DNA from: CBDTTM01 sp965363355
GTDB taxonomy: Bacteria > Bacillota > Negativicutes > Selenomonadales > Selenomonadaceae
Assembly (NCBI GenBank): GCA_965363355.1
Contig: CBDTTM010000108.1
Location: 1 to 8,453, forward strand
DNA length: 8,453 nucleotides
Direction: 5' to 3'
A program made the position numbers and the translations under genes. The notes beneath the pieces were generated by a model. That model was given only the letters and a program-made list of their open reading frames with translations. It had not been told where the DNA came from and searched no databases. Shown here one piece after another: positions 1-6,198 of this stretch; within the stretch, counting starts at the first letter, position 1; the number at the start of each line of letters is the position of its first letter.

Positions 1-1
1 T

Positions 2-235
2 ACCTTTGCAAGGTACACCGAAATCTGTGATAAAGAATTTTATTTTATCGTGACTGCAGCAGATCCAAATGTAGAAGCTATGGAGCGGACCATAGAAGGG
101 TTCCGCGGATTCACTGCTTGTCTCGATGGGGCAAAAGAACGTGATGTAATTTATGGTACAGGTGCTTGGAATAAAGGGGAAATAGAAGCTTTACCAGTAA
201 TGCAGGCCGCATATGAAACGGGAAAACTGGTATAA
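2..235 (+). CDS. Flavodoxin-like / NADPH-dependent FMN reductase family protein, 3' end only
   Basis: The reading frame is open from the first bases of the window and stops at TAA 233-235, so this is the last 77 residues of a gene that starts upstream; the internal GTG at 50 is not its start. The tail has a hydrophobic beta strand (EFYFIVTAAD), an acidic helix, and then CLDGAKERDVIYGTGAWNKGE. That resembles the C-terminus of short flavodoxin-like NAD(P)H-dependent oxidoreductases, which bind FMN and reduce quinones or other small electrophiles in the cytoplasm. The FMN-binding N-terminal part is outside the window, so the assignment rests on the C-terminal pattern only. A MerR regulator starts 21 bp downstream with its own ribosome binding site, which suggests one operon. 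A role in detoxifying reactive carbonyls or quinones under that regulator is inference. Confidence 0.7.
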   Translation, partial: TFARYTEICDKEFYFIVTAADPNVEAMERTIEGFRGFTACLDGAKERDVIYGTGAWNKGEIEALPVMQAAYETGKLV

Positions 236-256
236 TAGATAAAGGAGCTGAATGGT

Positions 257-661
257 ATGACAATCGCAGACGTTGCGCAAAAATATGGTCTTTCGGCAGA
301 AACTCTTCGTTATTACGAACGTGTGAGGTTGGTTCCACGAGTAAACCGCAAAAAAAATGGTATCCGAGATTATACAGATGAGGATTGCCGCTGGGTCGAG
401 TTCAGTAAATGCATGCGTGCCGCAGGGCTTCCCATTGAAGTTTTGATTGAGTATGTGGCGCTTTTTCAGCAAGGTGATGAGACTTTAACGGCAAGAAAAG
501 AATTGTTGATTGACCAACGAAAAAAAATGGTCGAAAAAATGGAAGTCATGAAAAAAACGCTAGACAGACTCGATTATAAAATAAGCAGATATGAAAATGC
601 TGTTCCTATACAGGAACCAGATTTAAAAAAAGCAGATGACGCAGTGGAGGAAGATTCGTGA
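257..661 (+). CDS. MerR-family transcriptional regulator, AdhR-like
   Basis: A 134-aa cytoplasmic DNA-binding protein. Residues 1-20 form the MerR helix-turn-helix (TIADVAQKYGLSAETLRYYE), followed by the wing ending in GIRDY and then the EFSKCMRAAGL segment. Residues about 78-113 are rich in K, E, M and L and should form the antiparallel dimer coiled coil. The protein ends soon after, with no large effector-binding domain. From memory, the layout and motifs match Bacillus subtilis AdhR, in which Cys52 senses aldehydes through thiol modification; counting from this start, the cysteine of SKCMR is also residue 52. A second cysteine (C44) is not part of that pattern. No metal-binding cysteine cluster is present, which argues against a mercury or zinc sensor. 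The start is supported by AAAGGAG at 241-247. The stop overlaps the start of the next gene (GTGA at 658-661). The regulon is unknown; the flanking flavodoxin-like gene is the obvious candidate target. Confidence 0.85.
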   Translation: MTIADVAQKYGLSAETLRYYERVRLVPRVNRKKNGIRDYTDEDCRWVEFSKCMRAAGLPIEVLIEYVALFQQGDETLTARKELLIDQRKKMVEKMEVMKKTLDRLDYKISRYENAVPIQEPDLKKADDAVEEDS

Positions 662-1953
662 AACGTAGGTTGAAAATAGGGGTTTTCATTATTTTACTGC
701 TGGGGTTGGCTGGTTATGTATATCATCCAGCGGTCAAAGGCTTTTTTGATCGAACGCTACTTTCAACCAAGGCGGCTGCTTGTCAGTATTTGCCAACTTC
801 ATCGATGGATGCCATGTATATTCGGCAGATCATCACGGCAGATAGTACGACTTCTCGGACGATCATGTGGCAATCCTCCTATTCTCAGGCAGATGCTTTG
901 GTTGAATACCGAGAGCAAGGAAGTACGGATATAAAATCTTTTTTAGCAAGCGATGAAGTGTTTACCGATGATAAAACGACAACCTATATCCATACCGCGC
1001 TTTTGGCGGATTTAAAGCCAAAGACAAAGTATGAATACCGCGTTGGCAGCGGCGATAAACGAAGCGAGTGGCAGAGTTTTTCGACGGCAGGCGAAGGCAG
1101 TTTCAAAGCCTTGATTTTCCCTGATTCACAATCAAATGATTACGGTGTTTGGCGAGACACGGCTCAATCGGCATGGAAGAAAAATCCTGATATGAGTTTT
1201 TTTGTCAATATGGGAGATTTGGTGGATAATGGGGAAGATCATACCCAATGGAATGCTTGGTTTGATGCACTGTCTGGTATGATTGATTCCATTCCTGTGG
1301 CACCACTCCAGGGTAACCATGAAACCTATGACCTCAACTGGAAAGTCAGGTTGCCGGTGGCCTATGAGCATTTGTTTTCCCTTCCGCCAAATGGCAATGA
1401 AAAGCGCCATAACCAGTACTATTCCTTTGATTATGGGGATGTGCATTTCATTGTCCTCAATACGCAGATGGAAGAAATAGAGCCGCTTGAGCCAGGACTG
1501 CTCGAAGCGCAGCTTGCCTGGTTCAAACAGGATATCACGAAAACCACGAAAAAATGGAAGGTCGTCATGCTGCATAAAGATGTGTTGACCTATGCTATTA
1601 AGAATAGAACCGATAGAAAAGCCGGTTTTTCTGATATAGGCAAGGCGTTTATGCCTCTTTTTGATCAATATGGCGTAGACCTTGTCTTGAGTGCACATTT
1701 GCATACCTACAGACGAAGAGTGAATCTATATGATTTCAAAGCGGATGCGAAAGGACCGTTATATATCCTGACTGGTGTTGCGGGCAATGTCCGTTATCCG
1801 GGACTATGGGAAGACAATCCATTGGACGCAGTGGTCGCACCGCAGCCGGAAACGGATAATTATCTGACACTGGAGGCTTCGACGGATTCTTTGAAATTGG
1901 AAGCTTATTTGCCGACAGGTGAGCAAATCGATCATGTCGAAATCAAAAAATGA
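658..1953 (+). CDS. Membrane-anchored metallophosphoesterase with purple-acid-phosphatase-like N-terminal domain
   Basis: 431 aa with a GTG start overlapping the merR stop, preceded by GGAGG at 646-650. The N-terminus is basic (MKRRLK), then hydrophobic at 7-22, giving a signal peptide or membrane anchor that places the enzyme outside the membrane. Residues about 50-145 form a fibronectin-III-like domain typical of purple acid phosphatases (IRQIITADSTTSRTIMWQ ... LKPKTKYEYRVG). The calcineurin-like catalytic domain follows, with its metal ligands in order: D156 (FPDSQS), D187 (GDLVDNG), N220-H221 (GNHE), H306 (VVMLH), H347 and H349 (AHLHTYRR). The tyrosine iron ligand of true purple phosphatases (GDxxY) is replaced by D190, so a colourless two-metal phosphomonoesterase or phosphodiesterase is more likely. 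The usual GHxH motif reads AHLH. C42 follows three alanines but is too far from the hydrophobic core for a lipobox. The substrate is unknown. Confidence 0.88.
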   Translation: MKRRLKIGVFIILLLGLAGYVYHPAVKGFFDRTLLSTKAAACQYLPTSSMDAMYIRQIITADSTTSRTIMWQSSYSQADALVEYREQGSTDIKSFLASDEVFTDDKTTTYIHTALLADLKPKTKYEYRVGSGDKRSEWQSFSTAGEGSFKALIFPDSQSNDYGVWRDTAQSAWKKNPDMSFFVNMGDLVDNGEDHTQWNAWFDALSGMIDSIPVAPLQGNHETYDLNWKVRLPVAYEHLFSLPPNGNEKRHNQYYSFDYGDVHFIVLNTQMEEIEPLEPGLLEAQLAWFKQDITKTTKKWKVVMLHKDVLTYAIKNRTDRKAGFSDIGKAFMPLFDQYGVDLVLSAHLHTYRRRVNLYDFKADAKGPLYILTGVAGNVRYPGLWEDNPLDAVVAPQPETDNYLTLEASTDSLKLEAYLPTGEQIDHVEIKK

Positions 1954-1960
1954 AATTGGT

Positions 1961-1994
1961 GCAACCGTCGATCTGATAATAGATTGACGGTTGC
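1961..1994 (+). terminator. Long perfect hairpin after the phosphoesterase gene, possible terminator without a U-tract
   Basis: Arms 1961-1974 and 1981-1994 pair over 14 bp with a single G:U wobble around a 6-nt loop (GATAAT). It starts 7 bp after the stop codon, where a terminator is expected. No T-run follows directly (the next bases are CTATAG), so it may instead stabilise the mRNA 3' end or terminate weakly. The nearest T6 lies about 40 bp further on, at 2037-2042. Confidence 0.55.
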
Positions 1995-2062
1995 CTATAG
2001 TTGTGAGTGTAAAGAAATCGCACTATAGTAAGTATGTTTTTTCAAATGAACAAAAAATACTT
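1995..2062. repeat. Two successive inverted repeats upstream of the larC promoter
   Basis: The first pairs CTATAGT (1995-2001) with ACTATAG (2022-2028); its right arm contains the perfect palindrome ACTATAGT (2022-2029). The second pairs AAGTAT plus a T-tract (2030-2042) with an A-tract plus ATACTT (2052-2062), with one bulged G at 2036, and ends at the -35 box of the candidate larC promoter. They may be protein-binding sites or RNA structure at the end of the upstream transcript. The pairing is visible by eye; the function is unknown. Confidence 0.45.
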
Positions 2063-2088
2063 GACTTATAGTCCGCTCTAAGTACTAA
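2061..2088 (+). promoter_or_regulatory. Candidate sigma-A promoter for the larCEB-aldo/keto reductase operon
   Basis: TTGACT (2061-2066) is a 5-of-6 match to the -35 consensus. A 16-bp spacer leads to TACTAA (2083-2088), a poor -10 that keeps only three consensus positions. Transcription would start near 2095, leaving a leader of about 65 nt before the larC ATG. The weak -10 together with an overlapping palindrome suggests a regulated promoter. Confidence 0.5.
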
Positions 2089-2096
2089 ATAGAGCG
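2074..2096. promoter_or_regulatory. Palindromic operator candidate over the larC -10 region
   Basis: CGCTCTA (2074-2080) and TAGAGCG (2090-2096) form a perfect 7-bp inverted repeat with a 9-bp centre that contains the candidate -10. The placement suits a repressor that blocks RNA polymerase. An overlapping alternative repeat, ACTTATAG (2064-2071) with CTCTAAGT (2076-2083), 7 of 8 paired, cannot form at the same time if both are RNA. I do not recognise the motif as a Fur/Nur, NikR or NiaR site. Confidence 0.4.
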
Positions 2097-2146
2097 TAGA
2101 GAACTATTGGCAAACCGTACTGTTTGGCTGTATAAAATTTGGATTA

Positions 2147-2151
2147 TGGAG
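2147..2151 (+). promoter_or_regulatory. Ribosome binding site that sets the larC start
   Basis: TGGAG lies 9 nt before ATG 2161. The in-frame TTG at 2107 has no comparable site, and the 18 residues it would add do not look like LarC, whereas MRVLYYDCFCGISGDM from 2161 is the normal LarC N-terminus. Confidence 0.7.
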
Positions 2152-2160
2152 ATTATAAGA

Positions 2161-3417
2161 ATGAGAGTATTATATTATGACTGTTTTTGCGGCATCAGCG
2201 GCGATATGAATCTAGCGGCTTTGCTTGATTTAGGCGTAGATGCGGCGTATTTGCGCCAAGAGCTTGGCAAGCTTCGTCTAGAGGCAGAATATGAGCTTAT
2301 CATAAAAAAAGACAGTAAGAATGGAATCGGAGGGACCAGGGTCGATGTCTTAGTAAAAGAACATGCATATGTTCATGAATCAGGACATCATCATCACGAA
2401 CATGGCGAGGAGACGATGCAGCATATGCATCACCATCACCATGCACATAGAAGCCTTAAGGACATCGAGGCAATCATACAAAATAGTGATTTACATGATG
2501 CCGTGAAAAACTTGAGCCTGAAGATTTTTATGGAGGTCGCGAAGGCTGAGGCAAAAGTACATGGAAAGGATCTATATGAAGTGCATTTCCATGAAGTGGG
2601 GGCAATCGACTCAATCATCGATATTGTCGGAGCAGCTATTTGCCTAGATTATTTGCAGGTCGATAAAATTGTTTCGTCTACGGTACAGCTAGGCGGTGGT
2701 TTCGTAAAATGTTCACATGGGACCATTCCTGTGCCGGCACCGGCAACCGTAGAAATTTTAAGAAATCTTCCGGTAAAGTCTGGCGTTGTTCCCTTTGAAA
2801 CCACGACGCCTACTGGTGCGGCGATATTGGCTGCAAATGTAGTCGAATTCAGCGATGAAATGAACCTTTCGGTCGAAAAAATCGGCTATGGCATCGGCCA
2901 CCGCGATCTAGACATCCCGAATGTTTTAAGGGTCTATATCGGACAGTCCGCGTCAAAGGATAATATTAAAGAAGAACAGTATATTTTAGAATCCAATATC
3001 GATGATATGAATCCAGAGCTTTATGGATACGTTGAAGAAAGACTTTTTAAAAGTGGTGCGCTCGATGTGTTTAAGACGGCTATTTCGATGAAAAAAGGAC
3101 GGATGGCGACGAAACTAAGCGTTTTGGTCAATAAAAAGCAAGAAGAAGCCGTTTTGGCGGTGATTTTCCGTGAGACGACCTCCTTGGGGGTTCGGAAATT
3201 CAAGGTTGAAAAAATCATGATGCAGCGTGATTTTGAAAAAGTCAGTACCTGTTATGGTGATGTGACCATTAAAAATGCATATTATCATGGTGAAAAAGTA
3301 AAATATAAAGCAGAGTATGAAGAATGTAAACAGATAGCTGATGAAAATAATATACCGATAGCAAAGGTCTATCAGGAAATCTATAAGAATGCAGGTGGAC
3401 GAAAAGATGTTGAATGA
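2161..3417 (+). CDS. larC: LarC, nickel insertion enzyme (pyridinium-3,5-bisthiocarboxylate mononucleotide nickel chelatase)
   Basis: 418 aa, cytoplasmic. LarC catalyses the last step of nickel-pincer nucleotide synthesis: a CTP-dependent cyclometallation that puts nickel into the bisthiocarboxylated pyridinium mononucleotide made by LarB and LarE. Family marks seen here are DCFCGISGDMN at 7-17, VHFHEVGAIDSIIDIVG at 141-157, SHGTIPVPAPAT at 185-196, TTTPTGAAIL at 214-223 and ESNIDDMNPE at 277-286, the start of the C-terminal CTP-binding half. Residues 68-96 hold 14 histidines, including runs of four and five, in a probably flexible loop suited to nickel storage or delivery. In Lactiplantibacillus plantarum, LarC is split into two ORFs joined by ribosomal frameshifting; here both halves are one uninterrupted frame. 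The 3' end overlaps larE by 11 bp, so the two genes are likely translationally coupled. Confidence 0.95.
   Translation: MRVLYYDCFCGISGDMNLAALLDLGVDAAYLRQELGKLRLEAEYELIIKKDSKNGIGGTRVDVLVKEHAYVHESGHHHHEHGEETMQHMHHHHHAHRSLKDIEAIIQNSDLHDAVKNLSLKIFMEVAKAEAKVHGKDLYEVHFHEVGAIDSIIDIVGAAICLDYLQVDKIVSSTVQLGGGFVKCSHGTIPVPAPATVEILRNLPVKSGVVPFETTTPTGAAILAANVVEFSDEMNLSVEKIGYGIGHRDLDIPNVLRVYIGQSASKDNIKEEQYILESNIDDMNPELYGYVEERLFKSGALDVFKTAISMKKGRMATKLSVLVNKKQEEAVLAVIFRETTSLGVRKFKVEKIMMQRDFEKVSTCYGDVTIKNAYYHGEKVKYKAEYEECKQIADENNIPIAKVYQEIYKNAGGRKDVE
3392..3397 (+). promoter_or_regulatory. Ribosome binding site that sets the larE start
   Basis: AGGTGG inside the end of larC lies 9 nt before ATG 3407. The in-frame ATG at 3389 has no purine-rich site upstream, so 3407 is the preferred start. 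Confidence 0.6.
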
Positions 3418-4210
3418 TGAAAAATATGTAGAATTGATCACGTATTTACGTTCGTTGAAAAAAGTCGTATTAGCTTTTTCAGGTGGCGTCGATAGTACTT
3501 TTTTATTGCGGGCAGCCAAAGAAGCACTAGGTAAAAATTTTAAGGCAGTAACGATTCAGTCCCCATATATTCCTAAATGGGAAATTGAGGAAGCTAAGCA
3601 ATTGGTCGAAGAATTGGAGGTAGAATGGGAGCTTGTTGAAGCACCGATTATTGATGCAATCAGAGAAAATCCGGAAAATCGCTGCTACTTATGCAAAAAA
3701 GCAGTATTTGGTTTGATTCAAAAGGTTGCAGAAGATGGTGGCTATGAACATATCATTGATGGAACGAATTTTGATGACATCAGTGACTATCGTCCAGGGC
3801 TTAAGGCGCTAAAGGAACTTGATGTAAAGAGCCCTTTGCTTGCTTGTAAACTGACGAAACAAGAAATAAGGGATTTTTCACGGCAGCTTCATCTGAAAAC
3901 GTGGGATAAACCGCCATATGCTTGCCTTTTGACGAGAATTCCTTATGGCAATAAGCTCAAGGAATCGGACTTTGTAATGATTGAAAAAGCAGAACGCTAC
4001 ATGATGGAAAAGGGCTTTCGGGCAATTCGCGTCAGATGCCATGGGGATTTGGCCCGAATTGAAGTCAACAAAACAGATCGAGCCAAATTGTTCCATGAAG
4101 ATTTATTGGATGAGATTTCAAGTAAATTCAAGGAATTTGGCTTTCGCTATGTAAGTCTTGATTTAGAAGGTTACCGAGTCGGGAGCTTTAATGCGGCACT
4201 GGGGAAATGA
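3407..4210 (+). CDS. larE: LarE, ATP-dependent sulfur transferase for the nickel-pincer cofactor
   Basis: 267 aa, cytoplasmic. LarE is a PP-loop ATP pyrophosphatase that adenylates the carboxylates of pyridinium-3,5-biscarboxylic acid mononucleotide and converts them to thiocarboxylates. The PP-loop is SGGVDST at 25-31, after the strand KKVVLAF. Other marks are NRCYLCKK at 91-98, DGTNFDD at 118-124, the RPGLKALKELDV region around 129-140, and KPPYACLLTRIPYG at 158-171. Cysteines at 93, 96 and 163 fit the form of LarE that binds a [4Fe-4S] cluster through three cysteines; L. plantarum LarE instead gives up the sulfur of one cysteine, Cys176, whose counterpart is probably C163. The length is close to the L. 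plantarum enzyme. It lies between larC (11-bp overlap) and larB (23-bp gap), so it belongs to the same transcript. Confidence 0.95.
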   Translation: MLNDEKYVELITYLRSLKKVVLAFSGGVDSTFLLRAAKEALGKNFKAVTIQSPYIPKWEIEEAKQLVEELEVEWELVEAPIIDAIRENPENRCYLCKKAVFGLIQKVAEDGGYEHIIDGTNFDDISDYRPGLKALKELDVKSPLLACKLTKQEIRDFSRQLHLKTWDKPPYACLLTRIPYGNKLKESDFVMIEKAERYMMEKGFRAIRVRCHGDLARIEVNKTDRAKLFHEDLLDEISSKFKEFGFRYVSLDLEGYRVGSFNAALGK

Positions 4211-4222
4211 CCGAAGACTTAC

Positions 4223-4228
4223 AGGAGG
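4223..4228 (+). promoter_or_regulatory. Ribosome binding site that sets the larB start
   Basis: A perfect AGGAGG lies 5 nt before ATG 4234. This is preferred over the in-frame ATG at 4207, which overlaps the larE stop and would place this site inside the coding region. Confidence 0.8.
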
Positions 4229-4233
4229 ATAAA

Positions 4234-4980
4234 ATGAATAAGATAGATATCAAAGAAATGTTGGAAAAGGTGCAAAAAAGCGAAATACAGATAGAAGATG
4301 CGATGAAAATCATTGAGGACTTGCCCTATAAAGAATTGGGATTTGCTAAAATAGACAATCATCGGGAGATACGAACGGGCTATCCAGAAGTCATCTATGC
4401 TGAAGGGAAGACTGTCGAACAAGTTCAGAAAATCGTTGAATTCATGCTTACACGCGGTAATGATATTTTGGCAACACGGGCAAGCTTACCGATGTACGAA
4501 GCAGTGAAGCTGATTTGTCCGGAGGCAAAGTACAATGAACTGGGGCGTACAATTACTGTGCAGAGAACGCAAAAGAAGCTTACAGATTCTTATATTGCAA
4601 TTGTTTCCGCAGGAACCTCAGACTTGCCCGTTGTTGAAGAGGCGGCTGAAACAGCAATGATCTTAGGCAATCGTGTAGAAAAAATCGTAGATGTAGGCGT
4701 TGCTGGGATTCATCGGCTTTTTGACAAAATACAAATCATTCGAGATGCTAAAGTCGTCATTGTCGTCGCCGGTATGGAAGGTGCGTTAGCCAGCGTGGTT
4801 GGCGGACTTGTCGATAAACCTGTTATTGCGGTACCGACAAGCATTGGCTATGGTGCAAATTTTGGCGGGTTATCAGCATTGCTCTCAATGCTCAACAGCT
4901 GTGCCAGTGGTGTCAGTGTAGTCAATATAGACAATGGCTTTGGCGCAGGCTACAATGCCAGCATGATCAATAAATTATAA
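4234..4980 (+). CDS. larB: LarB, nicotinic acid adenine dinucleotide carboxylase/hydrolase
   Basis: 248 aa, cytoplasmic. LarB opens the NPN cofactor pathway: it carboxylates C5 of the pyridinium ring of nicotinic acid adenine dinucleotide and cleaves the phosphoanhydride, giving pyridinium-3,5-biscarboxylic acid mononucleotide and AMP. Residues about 1-118 are the LarB-specific N-terminal region (FAKIDNHREIRTGYPEVIYAEGKT). Residues 120-248 are the PurE-like domain, with SAGTSD at 125-130, DVGVAGIHR at 153-161, GMEGALASVVGG at 180-191 and PTSIGYGANFGG at 201-212. C223 in MLNSCASG matches the cysteine that forms the covalent adduct with the pyridinium ring in LarB. The length fits the family. 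The gene order C-E-B differs from the larA-B-C-D-E order of L. plantarum. Confidence 0.95.
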   Translation: MNKIDIKEMLEKVQKSEIQIEDAMKIIEDLPYKELGFAKIDNHREIRTGYPEVIYAEGKTVEQVQKIVEFMLTRGNDILATRASLPMYEAVKLICPEAKYNELGRTITVQRTQKKLTDSYIAIVSAGTSDLPVVEEAAETAMILGNRVEKIVDVGVAGIHRLFDKIQIIRDAKVVIVVAGMEGALASVVGGLVDKPVIAVPTSIGYGANFGGLSALLSMLNSCASGVSVVNIDNGFGAGYNASMINKL

Positions 4981-4995
4981 TTTGAGCCAAAAGGC

Positions 4996-5002
4996 AAAGG
5001 GG
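4996..5002 (+). promoter_or_regulatory. Ribosome binding site choosing between two starts of the aldo/keto reductase
   Basis: AAAGGGG sits 8 nt before ATG 5011 but only 2 nt before ATG 5005, so 5011 is the better start. The choice changes the protein by only two residues. Confidence 0.55.
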
Positions 5003-5010
5003 AAATGAAC

Positions 5011-6132
5011 ATGGAAAAGAAAAAATTAGGCTTCGGTTTTATGCGTTTGCCGTTAACTAAAAAAGAGGATTCGTCTAGCATCGATATGGCTGTTGTCAAT
5101 AAAATGGTGGATACGTTTCTCGGCAAAGGTTTTACTTACTTTGATACCGCCTATATGTATCATATGGAAAAAAGTGAGATTGCACTGCGTGAAGCTTTAG
5201 TAAAAAGGCATGACCGCAATAGCTTTACGGTAGCGACAAAACTTCCGACCATGTTTTTAAAAGAGCAGGGCGATCAAGAACGAATTTTTGAAGAACAGTT
5301 AGAAAAATGTGGCGTAGAGTATTTTGATTATTATTTATTGCACAATTTAGGTGTGACTAATTATAAAACTGCACAAAAATTCAACAGCTTTGCTTTTATT
5401 CAAGCGAAAAAAGATGCTGGCAAAATAAAAAATATCGGATTTTCCTTCCATGACAGTGCAAAATTACTCGATGAAATTTTGACTGCACACCCTGAAGTGG
5501 ATTTTGTTCAACTGCAAATCAACTATCTCGACTGGGACAATGAAAGCATTCAATCGAGAAAATGTTATGAGGTGGCTAGAAAACACAATAAACCGGTGAT
5601 TGTCATGGAGCCAGTCAAGGGTGGAAATCTGGCAAATGTGCCTGAGAAAGTAGAAAAAATCTTTAAAGAGTGTCATCCGGATTTGTCAGTTCCATCTTGG
5701 GCTGTTCGCTTTGTGGCAAGTCATGACGGGGTGATGATGGTACTTAGTGGTATGTCAGACATGGAGCAACTGCTCGATAACACAAGCTATATGGAAGACT
5801 TTAAACCACTGAATAAAGAAGAGGCAGATATCATTTGTCAAGCGGTTTCGGTCATCAATGAATCGATTGCGATTCCCTGTACGGCCTGTCAATATTGCGT
5901 GAAAGATTGTCCAAAACAGATTGATATACCAAAATATTTTGCTCTGTATAATACAGAAAAGCAATCCAAACCAGCTGCATTTTCTACGCAACGCGTGTAT
6001 TATGATAACTATACAAAAGAGCATGGCAAAGCATCCGATTGCATCGGCTGTAAGCGCTGCGAAAAAAGCTGTCCACAGCATATCGAAATAACGAAGCATT
6101 TAAAAGAAGTGGCAGCTGTATTTGAGGCTTGA
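5011..6132 (+). CDS. Aldo/keto reductase with C-terminal 2x[4Fe-4S] ferredoxin domain (COG1453-like)
   Basis: 373 aa, cytoplasmic. Residues 1-270 are an aldo/keto reductase TIM barrel with the full catalytic tetrad: D45 and Y50 (FDTAYMYHMEKSE), K77 (VATKLP) and H111 (YYLLHNLG). NIGFSFH, NYLDWD and VMEPVKGG follow. The tail has two classical CxxCxxCxxxCP motifs, C290-C293-C296-C300 and C344-C347-C350-C354, enough for two [4Fe-4S] clusters. This joins a hydride-transfer barrel to a ferredoxin-like electron relay, so the enzyme may pass electrons between a carbonyl/alcohol couple and ferredoxin. The physiological substrate of this family is not known to me. It is 30 bp downstream of larB with no terminator between them, so it is part of the lar operon. 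It may act on the 2-hydroxy acid handled by an NPN-dependent racemase, or have a role in the cofactor itself; both are inference. Confidence 0.9.
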   Translation: MEKKKLGFGFMRLPLTKKEDSSSIDMAVVNKMVDTFLGKGFTYFDTAYMYHMEKSEIALREALVKRHDRNSFTVATKLPTMFLKEQGDQERIFEEQLEKCGVEYFDYYLLHNLGVTNYKTAQKFNSFAFIQAKKDAGKIKNIGFSFHDSAKLLDEILTAHPEVDFVQLQINYLDWDNESIQSRKCYEVARKHNKPVIVMEPVKGGNLANVPEKVEKIFKECHPDLSVPSWAVRFVASHDGVMMVLSGMSDMEQLLDNTSYMEDFKPLNKEEADIICQAVSVINESIAIPCTACQYCVKDCPKQIDIPKYFALYNTEKQSKPAAFSTQRVYYDNYTKEHGKASDCIGCKRCEKSCPQHIEITKHLKEVAAVFEA

Positions 6133-6198
6133 GTGTAAGTGCTTTTATCATAAGGGCTCATTTTAAGAAAGTCAGTTCAAAATAAAATAGAGAAACGG

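Noticed and set aside
780..783. Possible lipoprotein cleavage cysteine (AAAC, C42) in the phosphoesterase
   Set aside because: The hydrophobic core ends about 20 residues earlier, so the cysteine is not at the end of a signal peptide h-region.
1132..1704. 190-codon open frame on the - strand
   Set aside because: It lies fully antisense within the phosphoesterase gene, has no recognisable domain, and is explained by codon composition of the + strand gene.
2107..2160. TTG-initiated 18-residue N-terminal extension of LarC
   Set aside because: It has no ribosome binding site and does not look like LarC; ATG 2161 has TGGAG 9 nt upstream and gives the normal family N-terminus.
2097..2160. Riboswitch in the larC leader (for example a nickel/cobalt type)
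   Set aside because: The leader is only about 65 nt and lacks the conserved G-rich core of the NiCo riboswitch; only a small CAAAC/GTTTG hairpin is visible.
2388..2450. Run of histidine codons resembling an engineered His tag
   Set aside because: The histidines are mixed with E, M, A and G and lie inside an otherwise normal LarC at a plausible loop, so this is native sequence, not a vector artefact.
5755..6099. 114-codon open frame on the - strand with hydrophobic, Cys-rich translation
   Set aside because: It is a shadow of the ferredoxin-like part of the aldo/keto reductase, whose catalytic and cysteine motifs prove the + strand frame.
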